Shown here: piece after piece, positions 50,701-60,423 of the stretch | Layout of the letters: the number at the start of each line of letters is the position of its first letter | How positions within the stretch are numbered: position 1 is the first letter of the stretch | NCBI RefSeq assembly: GCF_017355785.1 | Contig: NZ_JAFEWE010000003.1 | Span: 1 to 64,000 of the forward strand | Reading direction: 5' to 3' | Source of the DNA: Desertivirga arenae | GTDB lineage: Bacteria; Bacteroidota; Bacteroidia; Sphingobacteriales; Sphingobacteriaceae | DNA: 64,000 nt | The notes under the pieces: model-generated | Told to the model about the DNA's origin: nothing | Seen by the model: only the letters and a program-made list of their open reading frames with translations | The model's database searches: none | Translations under genes and position numbers: made by a program

Positions 50701-53355
50701 GTGATCTTTGTCGGTGCTGAGCATACCATTGAAGCCAGAACCTTCAGGCATTTTAAGTCCTACATACCCGCTGTAAACATTGTAGGGCATGGTTAGCTGA
50801 TTGATGCTGAAATTACCACCCGGTTCAAATACTTTTACCAGGAAATTAGCATTAAGCCTTCCAGGAGCTTGCTCTTCTATATTTATATCTGCCTTTACTT
50901 GTGCCAGGCCGTTTTCATCCAATTTGCCTTCAAAGACCGGTTGAATCTGAGAACTGAACGTTCTGACCGGATCATCGAATACAAATCCATCGAAGCCGTT
51001 AAACAGGGTTGGAGCTGCTGAAACAAAAGCATCGATCTTCGCATTGAGATTGCGACCTGCTCCTCCAAATAGCCATTCTGCCTTTAAGTTTCCTTGAACG
51101 TCTTGCCCTTTAGTTAAGGAAGTTTTCTGACCAAAGGAAAGGTTGATCTTGAGACGATTAGGCATAATGGTTTCTATCCTCAGGCGTTTTTCGAACAAGG
51201 CCCCGCCAGCTTTCACTTTAGCTGTCCAGTTTCCGGTAGGAGAGGAAGGTTCTGTAGAAGTTTTGAAGCTGTAGAATCCGTTAAGCGACTTATTCTGGCT
51301 TTGCTTTTTATACAATTGTCCTTGTGGGGTGTAAAGCTCCAGCTCAACCGGATAGCTGGGAGGTAGCTTGTTCTCTTTGTCATCGAGAATGAACGTAAGA
51401 TAGAGTGAATCTCCAGGCCGCCAAACGCCACGCTCGCCGTACAGGAATCCTTTCAAGCCTTTCTGCACCTGCTCGCCACCGATATTGAAGCGACTCAAGG
51501 GTAGGGAACTGCCATCATCTAGTTTCAGATAGGCACGCTCTTCTCCCTTTTTCGCTACCAGCAGATAGGGTTTTCTTTTTAATTGTATATCTACCAGACC
51601 ATCATCGCCTGAAGTAGCCTTGCCGATAACCTGGTGCTGGTAGTCCATCAACTCAAGTTCTACATTAGCCATTGGCTCTGCTGAAAGGATGTCTGTTACT
51701 GCAATGGATATTCTATTATTGGTTCCCTGTTTGGCTATCAGACCGATATTGGAAGCAAGCACGTTCCTCGAAGCCCAACGCTCTTTATTATAATACGATT
51801 TGTTACATGGATTATTCCTTTCATCCCAATTGTACCCATAAGGATAATAATTATCATACCTGCTCCAGAACTCATCATCCTCATCAATCCCCTGACCATT
51901 TGCGGAATACTCTTCATCTTCGCCATATTCTTCGTCATCTGATTCTTCCCCGCTCGATTGATCGCTACCCGCTTTACAGGAGTAAATGCTGTATTCAGGA
52001 CGGTAACCGATCATAATACGGTAAATGGCGCCGGGTTCTGTCCTTACTAACTTATCGATGTCAAGCATGAACCTGGTTTTCTTATGAAGGTTAATGCTTT
52101 TATCCTCGTCTAAATGAATAGTAGTTTGTTTGACAGGCTTGGCTACCTGGCGTAACAGACTCTCACCATTGAAATCATTATTCTGCAAATACTGCGGAAT
52201 GTTATTGCCATAGATCTTTATAATGGTTACGTCTACAGCCTTGAGATTAACCGCTTCAAATGGCATCATTAATTTCCCGGAATGTGGAAGGATAACTCCT
52301 TTTCCTGGTATTGTTACCGAAGGCTCAAGGTTTTCAACCACTATATTTCCGGTAAATGCACGTGGAAGCTTTTTTCCCTGAAAGTTTTCGATCCCCTCAT
52401 TAACAAAAACAGTGTAATTGCCGTCGAGCTTATCGGCGGGATAAAGCTTTACTTCATTGCCGTTAATGGTGTAGGCAGGCATAGCCATATCACTTAGTCC
52501 AAGTAAGCCGGTAAGCTCCTGCCCAATGCGAATAGGATCTGAAAAAAGAACGGAGATGTATTGTTCTTTATCCTGGATAGTCTTAACACTAAGAACCTTA
52601 AAATCGTTATAAGCGGGCACAGCAACCTCTTCTGAGCCTTTACCCTCAACCTGGATTGCTTCTCCATTATAATTGATACTTAGAAGTTTCTCTGATCTAT
52701 AGCGTTTAAGGTTGTTAATCGTAAAGGTATGGAGCTTGCTTTCCTGGTTATGCTCCCACGCGATACTGATATCTTTATCGTAGCTTACCTGCACCATTTT
52801 TTCTACCAGAGCGCTTTCTTCCACATCAGCCGTAGTAATAGTTCCCTTTAGTTTCATCTTTTCAGAAGAACTAGCAGAGGCGGAGCGCAAACCCTCCACT
52901 TCTATGGCAAAGTCGGGCTTGATGGTCTGGAAATCAAAATTGAACTTTCCAACTTTATCAGGCACTTCCATAATAGTTGAAAGTTTAAAAGAGGCAGAAT
53001 ACTCCCGGTCGGGTTCCAGAGCTTGTTCTGGTCTGAATTCCACAGTTCTGGCATCTTTCCAATAAGCCTTGCCTTTAATCTCGGGTGAGAAGTGGAAGAG
53101 CTCTTCGTTAATCTGCTCATTTCGTGCATGGAAGGTCTGCACATCTGAAGCGAGGTGGATGGTAATCGGACTCTGTCTGGAGATAATGCCGGTGGTATAA
53201 CTGTCTACATATCCTGTGAACAGTTCATAATTACTTTCATTAACCCTTTTGGAGTGTCTCTGATGCCTAAGAATAGCCAATGCTGCCAGGACGAACAGTA
53301 AAAGGATAACGTAGTTCTTCCTGTTTCTGAAAAATGAGGTATTTCCGGGAACCAT
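47746..53355 (-). CDS. alpha-2-macroglobulin family protein, 1869 aa
   Basis: A bacterial A2M: periplasmic protease trap, anchored by one N-terminal membrane segment (about 12-30). The MG domains run through residues 60-1100, with the bait-like region 'TSGKIVYIDWPNWAERM' and 'LSFTSDKSKYRAGEQVTLTI' in the middle. The thioester motif is CAEQ at Cys1417 in 'YPHGCAEQVTSAAFPQLHL', then the thioester domain helices and a receptor-like C-terminal domain. An acidic loop (residues 470-500) is present. It is expected to work with PbpC in repair of a breached cell wall. Confidence 0.92.
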   Translation of the reverse strand: MVPGNTSFFRNRKNYVILLLFVLAALAILRHQRHSKRVNESNYELFTGYVDSYTTGIISRQSPITIHLASDVQTFHARNEQINEELFHFSPEIKGKAYWKDARTVEFRPEQALEPDREYSASFKLSTIMEVPDKVGKFNFDFQTIKPDFAIEVEGLRSASASSSEKMKLKGTITTADVEESALVEKMVQVSYDKDISIAWEHNQESKLHTFTINNLKRYRSEKLLSINYNGEAIQVEGKGSEEVAVPAYNDFKVLSVKTIQDKEQYISVLFSDPIRIGQELTGLLGLSDMAMPAYTINGNEVKLYPADKLDGNYTVFVNEGIENFQGKKLPRAFTGNIVVENLEPSVTIPGKGVILPHSGKLMMPFEAVNLKAVDVTIIKIYGNNIPQYLQNNDFNGESLLRQVAKPVKQTTIHLDEDKSINLHKKTRFMLDIDKLVRTEPGAIYRIMIGYRPEYSIYSCKAGSDQSSGEESDDEEYGEDEEYSANGQGIDEDDEFWSRYDNYYPYGYNWDERNNPCNKSYYNKERWASRNVLASNIGLIAKQGTNNRISIAVTDILSAEPMANVELELMDYQHQVIGKATSGDDGLVDIQLKRKPYLLVAKKGEERAYLKLDDGSSLPLSRFNIGGEQVQKGLKGFLYGERGVWRPGDSLYLTFILDDKENKLPPSYPVELELYTPQGQLYKKQSQNKSLNGFYSFKTSTEPSSPTGNWTAKVKAGGALFEKRLRIETIMPNRLKINLSFGQKTSLTKGQDVQGNLKAEWLFGGAGRNLNAKIDAFVSAAPTLFNGFDGFVFDDPVRTFSSQIQPVFEGKLDENGLAQVKADINIEEQAPGRLNANFLVKVFEPGGNFSINQLTMPYNVYSGYVGLKMPEGSGFNGMLSTDKDHLVEIVNVNTEGRPLSGSQEVEVELYKMKWAWWWDEDESSVSNFTQDEYNKLISTSTVTLNNGKGSWNLRINQPDWGRFLVRVRDPRTGHTSGKIVYIDWPNWAERMQSENPTEASMLSFTSDKSKYRAGEQVTLTIPSGNAGRGLVSIENGSRVIRRFWFEAKKGQTQVRFRADASMTPNVFVNITLLQPHSQTINDLPIRMYGVIPIEVEDPETILKPLIKMPEEIRPESNASLTVSEASGKAMTYTIAIVDEGLLDITNFPTPDPHASFYAREGLGVKTWDLFDYVIGAYGGELQRILSIGGDRQSGKGGKNPTANRFKPVVKFLGPFKSDGSSKTHSFKLPQYVGSVRVMVIAGQNGAYGFAEKAVKVKKPLMVLATLPRVLSPGEQFKLPVTVFSMSNSIKQVSIEVQSNAFNFITGNKRTVDFQKQGDQLLYLDLATKNVAGIAKIKVLARSGKETASYDVELDVRNPNPVITRVIEKTLEPGSSLSIPFAPYGTAGTNKATIEVSSIAPMNLDKRLSYLIQYPHGCAEQVTSAAFPQLHLSKLLKLSDKKKAQTEYNIKAAIGRLNGYQTSDGGIAYWPGLQDPDEWCTNYAGHFLLEAEANGYTLPSGFMAQWKKFQKNKAVSWTPSTLNFYGGDLLQAYRLYLLALSKSAELGAMNRLKEFKYLSIPAKWQLAAAYRLAGQTEVAVQLTRGLPMSVKPYRQSIGTFGSDIRDQAMILETLVLLGRNKEAYSLAKGLAFRLSQQEWYSTQSTAYALIALARYCGATAAGSKLQFAYSLNGTKGSVNESSYVWSQPSAVNAANKALFTNKGKSRLFIRIIQQGKPAVGQEHFAENNDDVLSMRVNYFTMGGQLLDPATLPQGTDFMAQVNITNPGKLGRYDNLALTQLFPSGWEIINTRLLNSEESIQATNYDYKDVRDDRVNTYFSLQERKEATFFVLLNASYIGKFYLPATYCEAMYNSSISAAHPGQWVQVTNNQ

Positions 53356-53435
53356 TTGTTAAGGTTTATCTGCGGAAAGTAGTAATTATTTAAGGAACAA
53401 TACTACACCAGAGCTAAATATTTTTTCTCTGTTTC

Positions 53436-53840
53436 TTAGCCGATCATGACCCCTGGTTTGTTCACCACAGGAATGCGTATAAGATTTGACTCGACTATAC
53501 TTTCGGGAAGGAAGATGAACTTCTTGTCGTAGATATGGCCATTTATGTAGAAACTTAGCCAGTACTCGTTCGTTAAGCCAAAAACCTGCTCATCGATGGC
53601 CTCGATCTTCGCGAAGTCCTGCCCGGCCACGGTACCGATGGAGTGACGTAAAATAGAGGTTTTAACTTCCTCGCCATCTTTGAGACCATACCCCTTAGAG
53701 CTTACCAGAACCGTTTCGATCGGCTCGTTCTTAAGATTAACCAGGTAGACATTCCATACCTTTGCCTCAGGAGTTTCTCTTTCAAGTACTACCGCTATCG
53801 CTACATCTTCTACAATCTTAACAGGAATGTCTTTCTTCAT
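53436..53840 (-). CDS. conserved hypothetical protein, 134 aa
   Basis: Not recognised, though the sequence looks like a small conserved Bacteroidota protein. The ATG at 53840 (MKKDIPVKIVED) is favoured over the upstream ATG at 53879. No signal. A beta-rich domain with 'VWNVYLVNLKNEPIETVLVS', 'HSIGTVAGQDFAKIEAI' and 'YWLSFYINGHIYDKKFIFL'. Located next to topA on the same strand. Confidence 0.7.
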   Translation of the reverse strand: MKKDIPVKIVEDVAIAVVLERETPEAKVWNVYLVNLKNEPIETVLVSSKGYGLKDGEEVKTSILRHSIGTVAGQDFAKIEAIDEQVFGLTNEYWLSFYINGHIYDKKFIFLPESIVESNLIRIPVVNKPGVMIG

Positions 53841-53898
53841 TGCAATTTTATTTAAGCCGGAAAGATGAGGCAAATCCATCTTCCCGGCTCTGTTCTGT

Positions 53899-56250
53899 CT
53901 ATTTTTTCTTTGCAGGGAACTTTTTCCCGCCTTTTTTAGGCTCTTTCTCTGCAGCTTCTGCCAGAGCCTTCACCTCAGCAAAGGTAAGGTCTTTCGGTTC
54001 TTTACCTTTCGGGATCTTTACGTTCTGTTTGCCAAACTCGATGTAAGGCCCCCATCTTCCATTTAATATTTTCACTTCCGGATCCTCGTCAAAAACCTTA
54101 ATTAGTTTCTCTGAGTCCTTTTTGCGTTTTTCTTCGATGATTTGGATAGCCTGTTCTTCGGTAACATCATGAGGATCCAGCCCTTTAGGTAACGAATAGA
54201 AAGCACTATTATGACGGATGTAAGGACCGAATCTGCCAATTGCCACCGTCATATCCTTTTCTTCATAAGCCCCAACTTTTTTAGGAAGTTTAAATAATTC
54301 AAGGGCTTCTTCGATGCTGATGGTCTCAATCATTTGGCCAGACCTAAGACTGGCAAACCTTGGTTTCTCGTCGCCCTCATTCTCAGGCGTTTCTCCAATT
54401 TGAACAAAAGGACCGAAGCGGCCAATACGCACTGAGACTCTTTTGCCTGTTTCGGGATCAATCCCAAGTTCGCGTTCACCGCGTGCTTTTTCTGCTGTCT
54501 GGATAGTTGTTTCAACTTCCTGATGGAAGGGACTGTAAAAAGACTTGAGCATCTCCGTCCACTCTTTCATTCCCTGTGCGATTTCATCAAACTGCTTCTC
54601 AACAGAGGCTGTGAAATGAAAATCTACAATACCTTTAAAATATTGAACAAGGAAATCATTCACAACAGCACCTATATCAGTGGGAAAGAGCTTATTTTTC
54701 TCGGCTCCAGTGTTCTCCGTCTTTACTTCTTTCTTTACTTCTCCGTTCTGCAAAGTAAGCTGATTAAACTGCCTTTGCTTTCCTTCGCGCTCCTCTTTAA
54801 CAACATACCCGCGGTTTTGAACGGTGGAAATAGTTGGAGCATAAGTTGACGGACGACCAATGCCTAATTCCTCTAACTTCTTTACCAGACTTGCTTCAGT
54901 GTACCTGGCGGGTGGACGAGAAAAGCGTTCAGTTGCTTTAATCTCCTGTGCTATTAAAGTTTGTCCCTGCTGCAGGGGAGGAAGGATAGCATTTGCATTA
55001 TCCTCGTCAAGATTTGTTTCCGTTTCCTCGTCTGTTGACTCCATATATACTTTCAGGAATCCGTCAAACTTCATCACTTCTCCATTAGCAACGAAGTTTT
55101 CGCTGCGGCCAGAAATAGTAATTTTTGCGGTTGTTTTCTCAAACTGGGCTTCGCTCATTTGAGAAGCAATAGCACGTTTCCAAATCAGGTCGTATAAACG
55201 CTTTTCAGATGCATCACCTTCGATGCTATGCTGTTCGAAATATGTGGGACGAATAGCTTCGTGAGCTTCCTGTGCTCCGGCTGCCTTTGTCTTAAACTTT
55301 CTTTGTTGGTGATATTGGCTGCCGTAAGCTGAATTAATCTCAGCAGCGGCACCATTTAGCGCTGTATCAGATAAATTAACAGAGTCTGTACGCATATAGG
55401 TAATATACCCATGTTCGTACAGCTTCTGAGCAATAGACATTGTCCTGGATACTGAATACCCAAGCTTTCTGCTGGCTTCCTGTTGCAATGTTGAAGTTGT
55501 AAATGGAGGGGCCGGGCTTCGCTTTGTTGGTCTGGTATCCAAACTCGCAATCTGGTAAACAGCTTTCTTGCAGTCCTCAAGGAATTTGGTGGCTGTGGCT
55601 TCTTCCTCAAAACGCTCAGGAAGTTCAGCTCTGAATAGCTCCTTTTGTTTCCCGGTAGAGAAAATAGCCGTAACCTTATAAGCTGCAGTAGCTTTAAACT
55701 TATTGATCTCGCGTTCTCTTTCAACAATAAGTCTTACTGCAACAGACTGGACTCTTCCTGCTGACAATGAAGGCTTTACCTTTTTCCACAGTACGGGAGA
55801 AAGTTCGAAACCAACTAACCTGTCTAACACACGACGAGCCTGCTGAGCATTAACCAGGTTATAATTTATCTGACGAGGGTTCTCTATAGCCTTTAGAATG
55901 GCTGGCTTAGTGATCTCATGGAAAACAATACGCTTGGTCTTGTCTTCCTTAAGGCCAAGGGTCTCGAATAAATGCCAGGAAATAGCTTCTCCTTCGCGGT
56001 CCTCATCGGACGCGAGCCACACAATTTCTGCTTCCTTTGCCAGTTTCTTAAGTTCGTTAACCACTGCCTTTTTATCCGCAGGCACCTCGTACTTCTGAAT
56101 GAAGTTGTTGTTAACGTCTATGGCATCATCCGTTTTGACCAGATCTCGTATGTGGCCATAACTTGACTTTACAAGGAAATCACTTCCAAGATATCCCTCT
56201 ATTGTCTTTGCCTTAGCGGGAGACTCAACTATTAGTAGATTTTTAGCCAT
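53899..56250 (-). CDS. topA: DNA topoisomerase I, 783 aa
   Basis: A type IA topoisomerase that relaxes negative supercoils. TOPRIM domain: 'LLIVESPAKAKTIEGYLG' (Glu) and 'SDEDREGEAISWHL' (Asp-x-Asp). Active-site Tyr in 'HGYITYMRTDSVNLS'. The C-terminus has repeated 'GRFGPF' and 'WGPYIEFG' modules (TopA C-terminal repeats) instead of zinc fingers, as is usual in Bacteroidota. The ATG at 56250 is preferred over the ATG at 56274. Confidence 0.95.
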   Translation of the reverse strand: MAKNLLIVESPAKAKTIEGYLGSDFLVKSSYGHIRDLVKTDDAIDVNNNFIQKYEVPADKKAVVNELKKLAKEAEIVWLASDEDREGEAISWHLFETLGLKEDKTKRIVFHEITKPAILKAIENPRQINYNLVNAQQARRVLDRLVGFELSPVLWKKVKPSLSAGRVQSVAVRLIVEREREINKFKATAAYKVTAIFSTGKQKELFRAELPERFEEEATATKFLEDCKKAVYQIASLDTRPTKRSPAPPFTTSTLQQEASRKLGYSVSRTMSIAQKLYEHGYITYMRTDSVNLSDTALNGAAAEINSAYGSQYHQQRKFKTKAAGAQEAHEAIRPTYFEQHSIEGDASEKRLYDLIWKRAIASQMSEAQFEKTTAKITISGRSENFVANGEVMKFDGFLKVYMESTDEETETNLDEDNANAILPPLQQGQTLIAQEIKATERFSRPPARYTEASLVKKLEELGIGRPSTYAPTISTVQNRGYVVKEEREGKQRQFNQLTLQNGEVKKEVKTENTGAEKNKLFPTDIGAVVNDFLVQYFKGIVDFHFTASVEKQFDEIAQGMKEWTEMLKSFYSPFHQEVETTIQTAEKARGERELGIDPETGKRVSVRIGRFGPFVQIGETPENEGDEKPRFASLRSGQMIETISIEEALELFKLPKKVGAYEEKDMTVAIGRFGPYIRHNSAFYSLPKGLDPHDVTEEQAIQIIEEKRKKDSEKLIKVFDEDPEVKILNGRWGPYIEFGKQNVKIPKGKEPKDLTFAEVKALAEAAEKEPKKGGKKFPAKKK

Positions 56251-56358
56251 TAAGAACCCTTCATTTTTCTGCAAATAAAGTCATTAATAGAACTAATGCA
56301 AAATTGAATTGCTTTAAAAAAGTTCAGAATACAGGAAATGCAGCAGTAAAGGGCTTGA

Positions 56359-57045
56359 TTAGTTGAAAGATAAGATTTGCATGGTATAGATATAGCCGTG
56401 AGTGGTTTTCTGCGTATAGAAGTCCTTTTCTATGTTTTTCACATACTTTTTAATCATTCCCCGGTTCCTGGAATAATGTTCTTCCGCGTATTGTTCGTTC
56501 AGTAAATTTTTCTCGTCGGCCTGGATCACAACAGCAACTGAATCGAAAGTCAGGGCATTAAGGGTGTCCTTTTGATCGAGGGTTTTATAGAAATAATCCT
56601 GCTTTTCAAGGTTATTATAGGTGTTTCCGTTCCACACAACATTTTTGACTGGGGGAAACACCATTTTTACAAACCTTTGGTTATCGATAAATTCCTCTGC
56701 TCTTAAGTCGGTTATGTTTCTGGAGATAACCTTTTGGAATGCCCACTTTCCTCCGGCATTTTCTCTTTTATATCTTTCAATATAAACCGTCTGCGTCCTT
56801 TCTCCTGATTCAATACGGGTTAATACAGTATCCTTAATTTGGAAGGAGAATTTAATTTCAGAGTTATCAAACTTATTATAGGCAATGGAATCCACCTGAT
56901 AGGTAATGCTGTGTCCGGGAACAAGGGGATAGTAGTCTTTTTTGAGATCAGGGAAATCGGCATTCTCAGTTTTAGAACAGGCGATCAGGAACAAGAAAAA
57001 ACCGGCCAAACAAGCCTTAAAAAACGAATTCCGGATGCTGTTCAT
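56359..57045 (-). CDS. hypothetical lipoprotein, about 228 aa
   Basis: Not recognised. The start at 57045 gives a lipoprotein signal (SFFKACLAGFFLFLIACSK; lipobox LIAC, Cys23). The mature domain is beta-rich: 'YYPLVPGHSITYQVDSIAYN', 'FSFQIKDTVLTRIESG', 'RDQKDTL'-like turns, 'HYSRNRGMIKKYVKN', and a final 'GYIYTMQILSFN'. The pattern resembles a lipocalin-like or DUF-type periplasmic barrel. It begins 25 bases after mnmA stop. Confidence 0.65.
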   Translation of the reverse strand: MNSIRNSFFKACLAGFFLFLIACSKTENADFPDLKKDYYPLVPGHSITYQVDSIAYNKFDNSEIKFSFQIKDTVLTRIESGERTQTVYIERYKRENAGGKWAFQKVISRNITDLRAEEFIDNQRFVKMVFPPVKNVVWNGNTYNNLEKQDYFYKTLDQKDTLNALTFDSVAVVIQADEKNLLNEQYAEEHYSRNRGMIKKYVKNIEKDFYTQKTTHGYIYTMQILSFN

Positions 57046-57069
57046 ATTAGTTTGTTTTAAAACTACCAA

Positions 57070-58158
57070 TTATAGTAGAAAGCCGCCGCCCAGAAGATCA
57101 TTCCCTTCGTAGAAAACAGCTGATTGGCCAGGGGCTATCCCTGCAACTTCGTGATGGAAATCCACCTTCATCACATCACCTTCTTGCACAATAGAACTTA
57201 GGGTACCTGAGTCTTTATAACGAATCTTTGTTACAGCTTCCAGAGGCTCTGTAATACTCTCATATTTAATGAGATTAACATCTCTTACTAAAGCTGTTGT
57301 TTGCTTCAGTTCATCCTGTGTTCCAAGCATCACTGTATTACTTTCCGGCATTATACGCGTAACGAACATAGGCTGTCCTAGTGCTATCCCCAGGCCTTTC
57401 CGTTGCCCGATAGTATAGTAAGGATATCCCTGATGCTCACCAACAACAGAACCATCTGCCAATATGAAGTTCCCTTTCCCTATTTTCATATCGAGATCGG
57501 GCACCTGATGACGAAGGAAGGAACGATAATCGTTATCAGGAACAAAGCAGATCTCGTAGCTTTCACCTTTCTTGGCTAACTCTTCCTGGCCCATGTCTAA
57601 AGCCATCTGCCGGATTTCTGCTTTCGTAAAACTACCCAGAGGAAATTTGGTACGCGCCAGGTTTTTCTGGGAAACACCCCAGAGTACATAAGATTGATCT
57701 TTATTTTCGTCTTTACCTTTCGAGATCACATAGCGTCCGCTATCTTGAAGACGGATATTTGCGTAGTGGCCCGTAGCAATAAATTCACAATCCAGTTTAT
57801 CAGCACGCTTTAGCAGCGCTTCCCATTTAATATAGGTATTGCAAAGGACACATGGATTGGGAGTCCTCCCGGCGAGGTATTCGTCAACAAAGTTATCTAT
57901 TACGAAGTCGCCAAACTCATTGCGGATATCAAGGATATAATGAGGAAATCCATAGGATACAGCGAGGGCGCGGGCATCATTAATAGAATCAAGACTACAA
58001 CAACCGGTTTCTTTAGAGGAACTTCCTGAAGAGGCATAATCCCAGGTTTTCATGGTTAAACCAATTACCTCATAACCTTGTTCATGTAACATAACCGAGG
58101 CAACTGAGCTATCCACTCCGCCACTCATCGCAACTAAAATTCGTCCGTGCTTACTCAT
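57070..58158 (-). CDS. mnmA: tRNA-specific 2-thiouridylase, 362 aa
   Basis: MnmA installs 2-thiouridine at tRNA wobble U34. The ATP pyrophosphatase motif SGGVDSS is near the N-terminus ('VAMSGGVDSSVASVML'). Catalytic cysteines: 'NPCVLCNTYIKW' and 'SYEICFVPDNDYR'. The C-terminal beta-barrel domain ('GLGIALGQPMFVTRI', 'VAGIAPGQSAVFYEG') is complete. The start at 58158 (MSKHGR) is preferred over an ATG five codons earlier. Confidence 0.95.
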   Translation of the reverse strand: MSKHGRILVAMSGGVDSSVASVMLHEQGYEVIGLTMKTWDYASSGSSSKETGCCSLDSINDARALAVSYGFPHYILDIRNEFGDFVIDNFVDEYLAGRTPNPCVLCNTYIKWEALLKRADKLDCEFIATGHYANIRLQDSGRYVISKGKDENKDQSYVLWGVSQKNLARTKFPLGSFTKAEIRQMALDMGQEELAKKGESYEICFVPDNDYRSFLRHQVPDLDMKIGKGNFILADGSVVGEHQGYPYYTIGQRKGLGIALGQPMFVTRIMPESNTVMLGTQDELKQTTALVRDVNLIKYESITEPLEAVTKIRYKDSGTLSSIVQEGDVMKVDFHHEVAGIAPGQSAVFYEGNDLLGGGFLL

Positions 58159-58266
58159 AATATAAGTTAGCAAAGATAGGTGTTTTAAAGAGGTTGCGTG
58201 AAAGAGGGAAGTCAGGAAGTTGTAAAATAGAAAGGGAAGGTTGATTTGAAGTTAAGATCGGTAAGA

Positions 58267-58308
58267 ATCCTGAGTTTAGCTGCTGAATGCTTGCGCTAAA
58301 CTCAGGAT
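58267..58308 (-). terminator. terminator after the dipeptidyl peptidase III gene
   Basis: Fourteen-base perfect arms ATCCTGAGTTTAGC/GCTAAACTCAGGAT around a 14-base loop begin six bases past the stop codon. The downstream sequence on the minus strand has only a short T-containing tail. Confidence 0.7.
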
Positions 58309-58314
58309 CAACGA

Positions 58315-60363
58315 TTAATTCTCTACAGGTAAAAAGGAATATTTCTTAGCATATTCCATCATCTGCTGATAGAAGGATGTTGGATAAACGACTTTAACAT
58401 CTGTAATGACATTATTTTTCATGACAGGAACCAGTTTAGCTTGCACAAATCCTTTGTATGGTTTAGCATTTAGCTTAGCATACCGGGCTAAAACTTCTTT
58501 CAGAAGCTCCTGATCAACTTTTACGCCGTAGTTCTCAATTAGATTTTTACCTCCCTCGTAATCACCCTCTGATTTAACACGCTGGATCTCTCTAAGCAAC
58601 TGGCCAAATAATGATCGTAGCTTGTTGTAGTCATTGATCTTTGTGTACGTTTTTCCGTTCTCCTTTACAAACTCGATGACGTTGTCTTTCTTGCCCATTT
58701 GATACACCCAATTAGCATTTAGCTGCCTGTTACGCATATGTGCTTCCTGAAGGTCGTCTCCGGGTTTCAAACGGGTAAGCTGGGTGATCAAACCATTCAT
58801 GATGTAGCTATCGTATTCTGCTTTACCGACTTCCAGGGAGGGCATCACACCGATTTCAACTAGTTTAGGATCCATTACATAGTATAAAGCAACAAGATCT
58901 GCCCGTGCTTCTTCGAGTGCCGAGGAGTAATTGCGAAGGGTCTTGTCTGGAGTTTCAACACCTGGGTTGATCTGCCCGGATGCATGACCTATACATTCGT
59001 GCATATCGGTATGTAGATCAGATGAAAGGGCTCCGTATTTCTTAATCCGTTCTTTAACCTCTGCGCCATAGGCAAACTCATCCAGTGTACCTCCACCTTT
59101 ACTGGAAGCAACATTATAGGAATGGATTATATTGCTTAGAGATACAGATTTAGAACCGTGTTCCTTTCTTAGCCAATCCGCATTGGGAAGGTTTATTCCG
59201 ATAGGAGTAGAGGGAGCAGCGTCTCCACTTTCTACGATCACTGTAATTGCCTTGGCGGTAATTCCGGTCACTTTCTTCTTTTTATGCTCGGGCATTAAAG
59301 GAGAATTGTCTTCAAACCATTGCGCCTGATTGGCAATAGCTTTGATTCGCTTTGTTGCTTCAAGATCTTTTAAAGATACAACGCTTTCGAAGCTTCCTTT
59401 TTTACCAATGGCATCATTGTACACTTCAATGTAACCATTTACAACATCTATCCTTGAAGCCGTATCTTTTACCCAGGCAATGTTATATTCATCAAAATCT
59501 TTTAGATCACCCGTCCTATAATACTTGATCAACTTTTGAAGAGCATCTTTCTGCTCAGCATTTTCAGCAAAAGGTACAGCCTTCTCTAACCAGAAAACTA
59601 TTTTCTCTATTGCTGCACTATACATGCCTCCAACTTTCCAAACCTTTTCTGTAACCTTGCCATTAACTTTCAAGGTTTTTGAATTTAGTCCCCAAGAGGG
59701 AGCATTTCCTTTAGTGTTAAACTTCGAGTAGAAATCTTCGACCTCTTTCTGAGTTACGCCTTCGTAGAAATTATTTGATGACGCAACCACATTATCGATG
59801 TTTGGAGAGAGATCAACCATTTTAGGCTGGAAATTCGGATCAAAAATGAGAGGCTTTATACGGGTTAAGAAGGCCTCTAAACTTTCGCCTTTTTTCAAAG
59901 GAAAGTTCTTAGTATCTGAATTCTTCACCAGTTTTGTGAAATAGGAGAAATCGTGTTCAGGAACAAATTTTTCATTTCCGTAATGATGATATATACCATT
60001 ACTGAACCAAACACGCCCGGCGTAGGTTTTGAATTTTTCCCAGTCGGCAGTCTTCCTGTCTCCTTTATAGGTACCGTAAATATTTTCAATCGTCTTCCTT
60101 ACAAGAAGGTTATACTTCCCTTTTTGATCGTAAATTATATCCCTGCCCGAAAGCCCTGCCTCATACAAGTAATAAGCTAGTTTTTTCTGCTGGAGTGATA
60201 ATGTTTCAAATCCGGGAACCTGATAACGGAGAATCTGGAGATCGGCAAAAGCTTCTGCATTAACATCGAATGATGATTTCGTGGAGTTCTGCCCATGAAC
60301 AGAAGAGCTATAACCTAAGCCGCCCAACAGCATGGTTGATAGTACTAAAGAATTTAACTTCAT
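58315..60363 (-). CDS. dipeptidyl peptidase III (M49), 682 aa
   Basis: A zinc dipeptidyl-peptidase. Zinc motif HECIGH starts at His455 (bacterial DPP III use HEXXGH), and the second motif is 'SALEEARADLVALYYVM' with the third zinc ligand. The signal-like N-terminus (1-25, ending VHGQN) implies export. Length and two-domain structure match bacterial DPP III; it removes dipeptides from the N-terminus of oligopeptides. Confidence 0.9.
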   Translation of the reverse strand: MKLNSLVLSTMLLGGLGYSSSVHGQNSTKSSFDVNAEAFADLQILRYQVPGFETLSLQQKKLAYYLYEAGLSGRDIIYDQKGKYNLLVRKTIENIYGTYKGDRKTADWEKFKTYAGRVWFSNGIYHHYGNEKFVPEHDFSYFTKLVKNSDTKNFPLKKGESLEAFLTRIKPLIFDPNFQPKMVDLSPNIDNVVASSNNFYEGVTQKEVEDFYSKFNTKGNAPSWGLNSKTLKVNGKVTEKVWKVGGMYSAAIEKIVFWLEKAVPFAENAEQKDALQKLIKYYRTGDLKDFDEYNIAWVKDTASRIDVVNGYIEVYNDAIGKKGSFESVVSLKDLEATKRIKAIANQAQWFEDNSPLMPEHKKKKVTGITAKAITVIVESGDAAPSTPIGINLPNADWLRKEHGSKSVSLSNIIHSYNVASSKGGGTLDEFAYGAEVKERIKKYGALSSDLHTDMHECIGHASGQINPGVETPDKTLRNYSSALEEARADLVALYYVMDPKLVEIGVMPSLEVGKAEYDSYIMNGLITQLTRLKPGDDLQEAHMRNRQLNANWVYQMGKKDNVIEFVKENGKTYTKINDYNKLRSLFGQLLREIQRVKSEGDYEGGKNLIENYGVKVDQELLKEVLARYAKLNAKPYKGFVQAKLVPVMKNNVITDVKVVYPTSFYQQMMEYAKKYSFLPVEN

Positions 60364-60423
60364 ATTAATGATCGTGTATTAGAAAAAAGCAAAGTAAACA
60401 ATTATTTGCTTTTACTCAACAAT

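Noticed and set aside
51672-52016. 114-residue plus-strand frame inside the A2M gene
   Set aside because: Cys/His/Tyr-rich antisense shadow of the acidic A2M region.
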